A stretch of 7,216 nucleotides of DNA. Origin: an uncultured Flavobacteriales bacterium. GTDB taxonomy: Bacteria > Bacteroidota > Bacteroidia > Palsa-965. A model generated the notes under the pieces. The model saw nothing but the letters and a program-made list of their open reading frames with translations. It was not told the DNA's origin and did not search any database. The stretch covers positions 1 through 7,216 of the forward strand of contig CAMLEF010000240.1 of assembly GCA_946478675.1 (NCBI GenBank), in the 5' to 3' direction. Numbering within the stretch: position 1 is the stretch's first letter; each line of letters begins with the position of its first letter. Of the stretch, positions 1 through 5,870 are shown one piece after another. The translations under genes were made by a program, and so were the position numbers.

Positions 1-44
1 AGCGCTTCGTCCTTTTTGCTAAATTGCTCTTCCCAAACCACTAC

Positions 45-1619
45 ATGAAAAACCATTACGTTTCCCTCGCGGCGCTGTTCATCGGCGTTGCAGCCTTTGC
101 TCAAACGCCGGTCTGGTCAACGGATGTGGCGCCGATCCTGTACGCCAAATGCACCGGCTGCCACAACCCGAACGGCATCGCGCCCTTTTCACTGCTCACC
201 TACAACGACGCCGTGACCAACGCGCCCGACATGGCCACCGACGTTTCCTCGCGCATCATGCCGCCCTGGCCGCCGGATTCTTCCTACTCGCGTTTCTGCA
301 ACGAACGCATCCTTTCTACCAATGAGATCCAGACCATCGTCGACTGGGCGAACAACGGAACGCCTTCCGGCAATCTCGCACAAGCCCCGCCGCAGCCCGT
401 CTACTCCGGCAACGCGCAGCTCACCAATCCCGATCTCATCTCGCAAATGCCGACGTACACCGTCAACACCACGAACGATCTCTATCGCTGCTTCGTGATG
501 AATTCGAACGTTTCCACCACGGAATACATCACGAAGGTGGAAGTCATTCCCGGCAACCGCAGCATCGTGCACCACGTGCTCGTGTTCCAGGACCAGGCCA
601 ACACCTGCGTCAACCTCGACAACAACGATCCGGGCCCCGGCTACACGTGGTTCGGCGACGTCGGCTCTTCTACCGCAACGCTCATCGCAGGATGGGTGCC
701 CGGACAGGGAATGTGGGAACTGCCCGCCAACATGGGCATCAAGCTGCTGCCGAATACGCACATCATCATGCAGGTTCATTATCCCGCCGGCATCACCAAC
801 CAGGTCGACAGCACGCAGGTGCGTTTTACCTTCTCCAACAACACCGTGCGCGAAGTCTACCTCAACCCGGTGATCAACCATTCCACCTCGCTCACCGACG
901 GCCCGCTCTTCATTCCTGCGAATACGGTGCAAACCTTCCATGCACAGGAAAACGCTTCGATGAACGCCACGCTCATCAGCGTTGCGCCGCACATGCACCT
1001 CATCGGCCAGAGCATCGAGAGCTACGCCGTCGATCCGTCGAACGACACGATCCCGCTGATCCGCATCAACGATTGGGATTTTCACTGGCAGGGCTTCTAC
1101 AACTTCCGCCAGGCCATTCACATTCCTTACGGCAGCACGTTGTACGGACAAGCGACGTACGACAACACGGCGAACAATCCCGACAATCCGAACGACCCGC
1201 CGCAAAACGTTTCCGTCGGCGAATCCACCACGGATGAAATGCTCGTGATCTATTACGCGTATCTCCAGTACCAGCTCGGCGACGAAAACATCATCATCGA
1301 TTCGACGCTGCTCGCGGGACAAAACGAACCTGCTGCTTACACGGGCGTCGTCAAAACCCCGCAGCTCTACGATCCGTATCCTTCACCGGCGAGCGGCAAC
1401 GGCTCCATCAGCGTCGGCTATTTCCTCCCGGAAGCGGCGAACGTTCAATTCGGTTTATACGACGTAAACGGCAGGCTCGTCACTCCGCAGATCAGCGAAC
1501 AGCAGCAGGCCGGCTTCGGCAACGAAACGATTTCTACGGAAGGCCTCGCTGCAGGAACGTACGTGCTGCGCATGACCGCCGGCAACAGCGTGCGCACGAA
1601 GACGATCGTGATCGAGTAA
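45..1619 (+). CDS. Secreted cytochrome c / copper type II (PHM-like) monooxygenase with T9SS sorting domain
   Basis: Predicted 524-residue exported redox protein. ATG 45 is preferred over ATG 24 because it starts a clean signal peptide (MKNHYVSLAALFIGVAAFAQ). A class I haem-c site follows: CTGCH with C36, C39 and H40, and M72 in RIMPPWPP as possible axial ligand. Residues about 130-410 carry the copper-ligand pattern of peptidylglycine alpha-hydroxylating / dopamine beta-monooxygenases: H176-H177 (VHHVLVF), H245 (QVHY), H316-x-H318 (PHMHLIG) and M399 (TDEM). Residues 441-524 (from YPSPAS to the TKTIVIE end) fit a type A T9SS sorting domain, so the protein is probably released or anchored at the cell surface. 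Both CuA and CuB ligand sets look complete, so hydroxylation chemistry is plausible. The substrate is unknown. The fused haem could feed electrons to the copper site, which is inference. It converges on the PAP2 gene and has no functional partner in view. Confidence 0.9.
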   Translation: MKNHYVSLAALFIGVAAFAQTPVWSTDVAPILYAKCTGCHNPNGIAPFSLLTYNDAVTNAPDMATDVSSRIMPPWPPDSSYSRFCNERILSTNEIQTIVDWANNGTPSGNLAQAPPQPVYSGNAQLTNPDLISQMPTYTVNTTNDLYRCFVMNSNVSTTEYITKVEVIPGNRSIVHHVLVFQDQANTCVNLDNNDPGPGYTWFGDVGSSTATLIAGWVPGQGMWELPANMGIKLLPNTHIIMQVHYPAGITNQVDSTQVRFTFSNNTVREVYLNPVINHSTSLTDGPLFIPANTVQTFHAQENASMNATLISVAPHMHLIGQSIESYAVDPSNDTIPLIRINDWDFHWQGFYNFRQAIHIPYGSTLYGQATYDNTANNPDNPNDPPQNVSVGESTTDEMLVIYYAYLQYQLGDENIIIDSTLLAGQNEPAAYTGVVKTPQLYDPYPSPASGNGSISVGYFLPEAANVQFGLYDVNGRLVTPQISEQQQAGFGNETISTEGLAAGTYVLRMTAGNSVRTKTIVIE

Positions 1620-1635
1620 AAAGATTTCTTTCCTC

Positions 1636-1676
1636 AATAAAAAAATCCTCCTGTACTGCGGGAGGATTTTTTTATT
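1636..1676. terminator. Bidirectional rho-independent terminator
   Basis: A perfect 16-bp inverted repeat (1636-1651 and 1661-1676) with a 9-nt loop (1652-1660). The G/C-rich inner stem TCCTCC/GGAGGA is flanked by an A-run on the left and a T-run on the right, so either strand yields a hairpin followed by U residues. It starts 16 bp after the monooxygenase stop codon and overlaps the PAP2 stop codon at 1672-1674, serving both convergent genes. Confidence 0.92.
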
Positions 1677-2343
1677 GGATCGGTTGCGGTTTTTGTTTGA
1701 ACGCGTGGCCCCAGAGGTAATCGTTGATCTTCCACGTCAGCCATGCGCTTCCGGAACCGATGAGCGCGCCCGCCAGCACATCCGTCGGGTAATGTACGCC
1801 GAGACGCATGCGCGAATACGCCACCGTCAACGCCCAGGCATACGACGGCGCAATGATGTACCATTTCGGCGCCGCCATGCTTACGGTCGTTGCCAGCGCA
1901 AACGCATTCGCCGTGTGTGAAGAAGGAAAAGAATACGGTCCCACGTTCGTGCGCTGCTCGATGTCGCTGTACGTCACGAACGGCCGCGGGCGATTCACCG
2001 CATATTTCAGCCCGAGTGAAATGCCCGACGCCATGATCATGGAGCCTGCAATTACCAGCGGCGCTTCGCCATAACGCCCGTCCGGATGCTCGATGCGGTT
2101 GTAGAGATAAAATCCGGTCGCCGCTCCCACCGCCATCGGCACAATGCTCGACGACACCACGCGCATCGAACGGTCGAGCCCGGGATTCACAGGATGATTG
2201 ATCGTGCGCAGCCAGCGGATGTCGGTGTTCTGCGCGAAAAGCGAAAACGGAAGTAAAAGCAGGAAAAGAAATAAACCACGGAGACACGGGGACACGGAGT
2301 TATTTTTCTCCGTGACTCCGTGTCTCCGTGGTTCAGAATTCAT
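1672..2343 (-). CDS. PAP2-family membrane phosphatase
   Basis: Predicted 223-residue type 2 phosphatidic acid phosphatase (vanadium-chloroperoxidase fold). All three catalytic motifs are present: K113-x6-R120-P121 (KYAVNRPRP), PSSH at 140-143 with catalytic H143, and S177-R178-x5-H184-x3-D188 (SRMRLGVHYPTD). Hydrophobic stretches around 66-82, 95-113, 144-158, 162-176 and 188-202 suggest membrane insertion with a periplasmic active site. Members remove phosphate from lipid substrates such as phosphatidic acid, undecaprenyl pyrophosphate or lipid A; the substrate here cannot be told. The start is uncertain. ATG 2343 lies 9 bp after the aminotransferase stop, but residues about 4-23 are encoded by a palindromic repeat. 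An internal GTG at 2295 would give a 207-residue protein beginning directly with a signal-like segment (LRGLFLFLLLLPFSLFAQ). Probably cotranscribed with the aminotransferase. Confidence 0.9.
   Translation of the reverse strand: MNSEPRRHGVTEKNNSVSPCLRGLFLFLLLLPFSLFAQNTDIRWLRTINHPVNPGLDRSMRVVSSSIVPMAVGAATGFYLYNRIEHPDGRYGEAPLVIAGSMIMASGISLGLKYAVNRPRPFVTYSDIEQRTNVGPYSFPSSHTANAFALATTVSMAAPKWYIIAPSYAWALTVAYSRMRLGVHYPTDVLAGALIGSGSAWLTWKINDYLWGHAFKQKPQPIQ
2274..2333. repeat. Palindromic repeat (ACGGAGACACGGAG type) at the PAP2 gene start
   Basis: Two 26-nt arms (2274-2299 and 2308-2333) pair at 24 of 26 positions around an 8-nt loop (ttattttt). Each arm is itself built of iterated CACGGAG / CTCCGTG units. 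The element lies inside the first codons of the PAP2 reading frame if ATG 2343 is used. From memory, similar CACGGAG-type palindromes are dispersed in intergenic DNA of many bacteria, so this is more likely an inserted repeat than coding sequence under protein-level selection. Confidence 0.88.
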
Positions 2344-2352
2344 CAATGCTGC

Positions 2353-3576
2353 TTAGCGTAAAACGGCGGAAGCTTCTTTCACTTTGCGGCCGGGATACAC
2401 TTTCAGCGCCGCGTCGAGGCATTCCATCGCGTTCTTCAGGTCGTCGAGATTCAGCACATAGGCGATGCGCACTTCATCCATTCCTGCGCCGGGCGTGGAA
2501 TAGAAACCGGTTGCCGGAGCGAGCATCACCGTCTGGCCATTGTGGTTGAACGATTCGAGCAGCCACTGGCAGAATTTATCCGCGTTGTCGATCGGCAGAC
2601 GCGCGATGCAGTAGAATGCGCCGCTCGGCTTGGGAACGAAAGCGCCTTCCATTTTGTTGATCGCGTCGATCACGAAATTGCGGCGCGCGGTGTATTCTTT
2701 CGTAACCGCGTCGAAATAGGATTGCGGCGTTTCGAGCGCAGCTTCCGCGCCGATCTGGCCGAAGGTGGGCGGGCTGAGTCGCGCCTGGGCAAATTTCAGC
2801 GCGGCCGTCATCACTTCTTTGTTCTTCGAGATCATCGCGCCGATACGTGCTCCGCAGGCGCTGTAACGCTTGGAGATCGAATCGAGCAGCACGACGTTGT
2901 TCTCAATGCCTTCGAGGTGCATCACCGACGTGTACGATTTGCCATCGTAGCAGAATTCGCGGTACACTTCATCGGAAAGCAGGAAGAGATCGTATTTCTT
3001 CACGAGCTCTTTCAATGCATTCAGCTCGTCTTTCGTGTAGAGATAACCCGTCGGGTTGCCGGGATTGCAGATCATGATGCCGCGCGTTTTCGGCGTGATG
3101 AGCTTTTCGAATTCGCTGATCGGCGGCAGCGCAAAACCGGTTTCGATGTACGAGCGGATCGGTTTGATCACGAGGTCCGCAGCGCAGGAGAAACCGTTGT
3201 AGTTCGCGTAAAACGGCTCGGGAATGATGATCTCGTCGCCGGGATTGAAGCAGGTCATCATCGCGATCTCGATGGCTTCGGAGCCGCCGGTGGTAATGAT
3301 GATGTCTTCGAAGTTGACCGGCATGCCGAATCTCTGGTAATAATCCGCCAGCTTGCGGCGATAGCTTTCGATGCCCGCCGAGTGCGAATACTCGATCACG
3401 CGGATGTTCGAATTTTTGATCGCGTTCAGCATCACTTCCGGCGTTTCGATATCCGGCTGACCGATATTGAGGTGATAGATCTTGCGGCCTTCTGTTTTTG
3501 CTTTTTCGGCAAACGGAACAAGCTTGCGGATTGGGGACGACGGCATGTGTTCCGCCTTATGAGAAACTTTCGGCAT
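2353..3576 (-). CDS. PLP-dependent aminotransferase, class I/II (aspartate aminotransferase-like)
   Basis: Predicted 407-residue cytosolic fold-type I aminotransferase. The start at 3576 (MPKVSHKAEHMPSSPIRKLV) is chosen over the upstream ATG 3615, whose extra residues come from A/T-rich repeat-flanking DNA. Visible landmarks: NIGQPDIETP at 37-46, a GGSEA phosphate-binding turn at 97-101, NPGNPTG at 171-177, SDEVY at 201-205 (D202 and Y205 contact PLP), the Schiff-base lysine K236 in SISKRYSACGARIG, and R370 in EVRIAY for the substrate alpha-carboxylate. Length and motifs are typical of the aspartate aminotransferase superfamily, and nothing is missing. The amino donor cannot be fixed from sequence: aspartate, aromatic or other amino acids are all possible, so no gene symbol is given. 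The stop codon lies 9 bp before the PAP2 ATG, suggesting a two-gene transcript ending at the 1636-1676 terminator. No metabolic partner is nearby. Confidence 0.95.
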   Translation of the reverse strand: MPKVSHKAEHMPSSPIRKLVPFAEKAKTEGRKIYHLNIGQPDIETPEVMLNAIKNSNIRVIEYSHSAGIESYRRKLADYYQRFGMPVNFEDIIITTGGSEAIEIAMMTCFNPGDEIIIPEPFYANYNGFSCAADLVIKPIRSYIETGFALPPISEFEKLITPKTRGIMICNPGNPTGYLYTKDELNALKELVKKYDLFLLSDEVYREFCYDGKSYTSVMHLEGIENNVVLLDSISKRYSACGARIGAMISKNKEVMTAALKFAQARLSPPTFGQIGAEAALETPQSYFDAVTKEYTARRNFVIDAINKMEGAFVPKPSGAFYCIARLPIDNADKFCQWLLESFNHNGQTVMLAPATGFYSTPGAGMDEVRIAYVLNLDDLKNAMECLDAALKVYPGRKVKEASAVLR

Positions 3577-3595
3577 CGATTGGAGATTAGAAAAG

Positions 3596-3623
3596 CAAAG
3601 ATCGGGGAAATTCAAGATTCAAA
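3596..3623 (-). promoter_or_regulatory. Possible Bacteroidota-type promoter for the aminotransferase
   Basis: On the minus strand GATCTTTG (3603-3596) matches the Bacteroidota -7 consensus TAnnTTTG at all but one informative base. A TTTG at 3623-3620 lies 16 nt upstream, somewhat shorter than the usual 19-21. The start codon would be about 12-15 nt downstream of the transcription start. The -33-like part falls within the adjacent A/T-rich repeat. Judged by eye only. Confidence 0.3.
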
Positions 3624-3710
3624 AATTCCGGATTCAAAAATTCTTTATGCAGGGAAAACCCTCTCCATAAAGAATTTTTGAATGTTTGAATCCTTGAATT
3701 TTTCAATCCT
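3611..3710. repeat. A/T-rich iterated palindrome (ATTCAAAAATTC type)
   Basis: The centre is a perfect 18-bp inverted repeat: ATTCAAAAATTCTTTATG at 3632-3649 and its complement at 3666-3683, with a 16-nt loop. It is flanked on both sides by further imperfect copies of the ATTCAAAAATTC / GAATTTTTGAAT unit (3616-3628, 3686-3707). It fills the 126-bp gap between the aminotransferase start and the upstream DUF1573 gene and just touches that gene's stop codon. It lacks a G/C-rich stem with a U-tract, so it is not a standard terminator. Confidence 0.85.
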
Positions 3711-4077
3711 TCTTCTTCAGGACGACGCACTTGAAGGTCAGCGTCACTTCGGGGCCGTTGGATTTCAGCAGCACCGTCCGTTCCTGCCGGTCGATCGCGC
3801 TTTTGCTGTCGAACGTGACTTTGATCGTGCCTTTGGCGCCGGGCGCGATGGGCGTTTTGGGAAACTCCACCGTCGTGCATTTGCAGGCGACTTCCGCATC
3901 AGTAATCACCGCGGGCTGATCGCCGGTATTCGTAAAAGAAAATTCATGCGTCACCACTTCTCCCTGCCGGATGAAACCGAAATTGTATTTCAGCTCCTCA
4001 AACTGCAGCAACGGACCGCCGGCAGGACGGAAAGCCGTCGACACCAGCACCAGCAGCAGGAAAAAGAGGCGTTTCAT
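3703..4077 (-). CDS. Secreted DUF1573 domain protein (single domain)
   Basis: Predicted 124-residue protein, the shortest of the family here. A signal peptide (MKRLFFLLLVLVSTAFRPAG) is followed by one DUF1573 domain at about residues 23-119. Family features: a YNFGFIRQGE strand, FTNTGDQPAVI at 48-58, the cysteine motif C65-K-C67-T, and PIAPGAKGTIKVTFD at 76-90. The motif is CKCT where most paralogues here have CGCT. DUF1573 is an Ig-like beta-sandwich family related to ASH/MSP domains, common in Bacteroidota and of unknown biochemical role. Unlike its paralogues it has no Pro/Gly-rich tail and ends in KKKD directly after the domain. It lies downstream of the other DUF1573 genes and upstream of the aminotransferase, separated from each neighbour by a different palindromic repeat, so membership of one operon is uncertain. 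Confidence 0.9.
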   Translation of the reverse strand: MKRLFFLLLVLVSTAFRPAGGPLLQFEELKYNFGFIRQGEVVTHEFSFTNTGDQPAVITDAEVACKCTTVEFPKTPIAPGAKGTIKVTFDSKSAIDRQERTVLLKSNGPEVTLTFKCVVLKKKD

Positions 4078-4104
4078 TTTTCTAAGATAAGAAAGGCGCG
4101 GGTG

Positions 4105-4172
4105 AATTCGGTAAGTCGGTCATTCGGTAATTGGGGTAACCATTTCCGAATGACCGACAACCGAATGACCGA
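4105..4172. repeat. Palindromic repeat of TCGGTCATTCGG units
   Basis: A perfect 13-bp inverted repeat (GTCGGTCATTCGG at 4115-4127 and its complement at 4146-4158) with an 18-nt loop. It extends outward imperfectly: ATTCGGTAA at 4106-4114 on the left, and a second direct copy of CCGAATGACCGA at 4161-4172 on the right (first at 4146-4157). It occupies most of the 103-bp gap between two DUF1573 genes. No T-run follows on either strand, so a terminator role is not obvious. Confidence 0.88.
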
Positions 4173-4180
4173 TTTGCCGT

Positions 4181-4657
4181 TTATTGTCCGTTCGTGGGTG
4201 CGCCGCCGCGGGAGTTGTCGGGGCCGCCGGGTTTGGGTCCTTCCGAAGGAGCAACGACATTTCCTTTGAGCACGACGTACACATCACCGGTTCCGTTGTT
4301 CGATTTGATGGTGACGGTTTTGTACTGCATGCCCATTTTTCCGGTGGAGTTGAAATGCACGTGTACCGTACCGGATTTGCCGCCTGCAACAGGTTCTTTG
4401 TTGAACGTCGGTTTCGTGCAGCCGCAGGGAGCCGTCGCGTCGTTAATGATCAGCGGCGATTTTCCTTTGTTCACGAACGTAAAATCTTTGTCGACCTGTT
4501 CGCCCTGCGTGATTGTTCCGAAGTCGAGCGTATCGACAGCGAAATACATCACCGGTGCGTTCGGATCCATGTTGTCGGAGGTGCTGGAAGGCGCCTGTGC
4601 TTTTGCAGCAAAGCCGAAGCCAACGGCCAGCGCTGCGATGAGAAAAAGTTTTTTCAT
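4181..4657 (-). CDS. Secreted DUF1573 domain protein (single domain, Gly/Pro-rich tail)
   Basis: Predicted 158-residue exported protein. The start at 4657 gives a standard signal peptide (MKKLFLIAALAVGFGFAAKA); the frame stays open upstream to 4744, but that adds residues N-terminal to an already complete signal. The DUF1573 domain spans about 33-135: LDFGTITQGE at 44-53, FVNKGKSPLII at 61-71, C78-G-C80-T, and NSTGKMG at 103-109. A low-complexity Pro/Gly tail (136-158) ends the protein. The DPNAPV segment after the signal recurs in the paralogue at 5992-6435, and the TGKMG segment recurs in the two-domain paralogue upstream, supporting local duplication. Its start is 73 bp downstream of that gene's stop codon, so cotranscription is likely but not shown. 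Function unknown; a structural or ligand-binding periplasmic or surface role is only inference. Confidence 0.92.
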   Translation of the reverse strand: MKKLFLIAALAVGFGFAAKAQAPSSTSDNMDPNAPVMYFAVDTLDFGTITQGEQVDKDFTFVNKGKSPLIINDATAPCGCTKPTFNKEPVAGGKSGTVHVHFNSTGKMGMQYKTVTIKSNNGTGDVYVVLKGNVVAPSEGPKPGGPDNSRGGAPTNGQ

Positions 4658-4730
4658 GTGTGGTGTTGTTAAGGTTAAACGAGGTAAGAAAATTGTCACA
4701 AATACCAGGCCACAGTGACTTTCCGGCGTT

Positions 4731-5435
4731 CTATTCTGTGACAACCTCGCAACTGACTTTCAGTGTCACATCACCGTCGCGGTTATTGGAAACGATGATG
4801 AAAGGTTTGCTTTGCAAACCGGGATCGCTGCCCGCCGAGTTGAAATGAATGCGAAGCGTTCCGGTTTTTCCCGGCAGCACCGGTTCCTGCGACCAAACGA
4901 CGGAATACGCATACCATCCGCCGATTACATCACGAATGATCAGCGGCTTTTTCCCCGTATTCGTAAACGTGATCGTAGTATCGGCATGCCCGTTCTTTTT
5001 GATCTTCCCGAAATCGATCACCAGTCCCGGCAGCCAGAGCACCGGCGCATTCGCCGTATCCTGCGGAACGATGGTAAAATTCACCTGCAGCATAAGCGGC
5101 ACGTTGCTGCCATTCGATTCCACTTCGATCGTCTTCGCTTGCGCCCCCATCTTGCCGGTCGTATTGTAAGCGTAAGTGATCTTCGCACGCATTCCCGGCG
5201 GCACCGGCTCCATCGACCAGTTCGGATGCCCGTACGCATCAGCCGCAGCAGCTTTGGAGATGAGCAGCGGCGATCGTCCTGCATTCTTAAACCAGAACTC
5301 CACGCGCAGGATTTCTCCCTGCTCGATGTTTCCCGCGTGAAGAACAATGGAGTCGAATTGCAGCACAGGCGCATCGGTTTGCGCAGCAAGTTCCGCGACG
5401 GTCAACGAGAATAGAAAAAGCAAAAGATGGCGCAT
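4731..5435 (-). CDS. Secreted protein with two tandem DUF1573-like domains lacking the cysteine motif
   Basis: Predicted 234-residue exported protein. ATG 5435 is chosen (MRHLLLFLFSLTVAELAAQ signal); a TTG three codons upstream is also in frame. Two repeats of the same fold follow, about 23-124 and 130-231. Each has the hallmark strand (FWFKNAGRSPLLI at 47-59, ITFTNTGKKPLII at 155-167) and an EPVxPG segment (76-81, 184-189) followed by a basic strand. The CxC motif that follows PLxI in the paralogues is absent from both: KAAAADAYGHPNWS in the first and RDVIGGWYAYSVVWS in the second. The only cysteine is C229. The TGKMG / SNN segments resemble the 4181-4657 paralogue, suggesting internal duplication of such a gene followed by loss of the cysteines. 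It is probably first in its transcription unit, because palindromic elements and another unit's terminator lie upstream. Confidence 0.88.
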   Translation of the reverse strand: MRHLLLFLFSLTVAELAAQTDAPVLQFDSIVLHAGNIEQGEILRVEFWFKNAGRSPLLISKAAAADAYGHPNWSMEPVPPGMRAKITYAYNTTGKMGAQAKTIEVESNGSNVPLMLQVNFTIVPQDTANAPVLWLPGLVIDFGKIKKNGHADTTITFTNTGKKPLIIRDVIGGWYAYSVVWSQEPVLPGKTGTLRIHFNSAGSDPGLQSKPFIIVSNNRDGDVTLKVSCEVVTE

Positions 5436-5461
5436 GCCTGTCAATCGGGATTACAGCAGTG

Positions 5462-5469
5462 CAAGAGTA
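5462..5469 (-). promoter_or_regulatory. Weak candidate -7 element for the two-domain DUF1573 gene
   Basis: On the minus strand TACTCTTG differs at one base from the Bacteroidota -7 consensus TAnnTTTG and would put the transcription start about 20 nt before the ATG at 5435. No clear TTTG -33 element is present; the best is a TTTC at roughly the right distance. A promoter is expected here because the upstream unit ends at 5940-5971. Confidence 0.25.
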
Positions 5470-5494
5470 CCATTTCTGCGCGGCTTTTGGCGAA

Positions 5495-5578
5495 ATTTTT
5501 TGTCGTGCTTCGGTACGCCGTTGAGGCGTACGTTCTCAATGAGAATTACGTGGCCGGCTACTCAGCACGACAAAAAAT
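5495..5578 (+). repeat. Palindromic element, copy A
   Basis: An 84-bp element with perfect 15-bp terminal inverted repeats (ATTTTTTGTCGTGCT at 5495-5509 and its complement at 5564-5578). Inside are a GTACGCC/GGCGTAC hairpin (5513-5519 with 5525-5531) and a TTCTC/GAGAA hairpin (5533-5545). From 5500 to 5578 it matches copy B at 78 of 79 positions; the difference is g5513 against a5699. No reading frame or transposase is associated. Confidence 0.92.
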
Positions 5579-5661
5579 AATTCAATCAGAGAGTATTTTG
5601 AAACGCGTAGAGTGCCCCTTCCCATAGAAGCAAAGCACCGGCGTGCCGCTACATGCATAGC

Positions 5662-5700
5662 ATCGAAGCACAACAACATTTTTTGTTGTCGTGCTTCGAT
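5662..5700. repeat. Leading hairpin of copy B
   Basis: A 17-bp stem with one mismatch (5662-5678 with 5684-5700) closes a 5-T loop. Its right arm is the left end of copy B (TGTTGTCGTGCTTCGAT), so that end can pair either with this upstream arm or with the far end of the element at 5750-5763. Confidence 0.8.
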
Positions 5701-5764
5701 ACGCCGTTGAGGCGTACGTTCTCAATGAGAATTACGTGGCCGGCTACTCAGCACGACAAAAAAT
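5679..5764 (+). repeat. Palindromic element, copy B
   Basis: Same orientation and internal hairpins as copy A. The left end reads TTTTTTGTTGTCGTGCT (5679-5695), with three extra bases (GTT) relative to copy A, and the right end is AGCACGACAAAAAA (5750-5763). The near identity with copy A contrasts with the diverged spacers between copies, which suggests recent duplication, gene conversion or selection on the element itself. Confidence 0.92.
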
Positions 5765-5841
5765 GCTTCAATAAATGAGTCTCCCGCCAGGAAACGCCAT
5801 TTCTGCAAAGCATCTGCATGCCACTGCATGAGTGCCATAGA

Positions 5842-5870
5842 AGCACAACAACATTTTTTGTTGTCGTGCT
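5842..5870. repeat. Leading hairpin of copy C
   Basis: AGCACAACAACA (5842-5853) pairs with TGTTGTCGTGCT (5859-5870) at 11 of 12 positions around a 5-T loop. It is identical over its length to the corresponding part of the leading hairpin of copy B, although copy C itself lies in the opposite orientation. Confidence 0.78.

Noticed and set aside
189..1322. Long 377-codon open frame on the minus strand opposite the monooxygenase gene
   Set aside because: Its translation is Arg/Val/Gly-rich with no recognisable motif, signal or domain. The plus-strand protein has full copper and haem motifs, so the antisense frame is a product of codon bias.
2542..3681. Long 379-codon plus-strand open frame opposite the aminotransferase
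   Set aside because: The translation is Arg/Asp/Phe-rich without family features and runs through the A/T-rich palindrome. The minus strand encodes a complete aminotransferase.
4082..4089. TATCTTAG as a -7 promoter element for the gene at 3703-4077
   Set aside because: Transcription would start at or inside the start codon, leaving essentially no leader, and no -33 element is evident.
4658..4744. N-terminal extension of the DUF1573 gene starting at 4744
   Set aside because: It would overlap the upstream gene's end and place extra residues before a complete signal peptide starting MKKLFLIAALAVGFGF at 4657.
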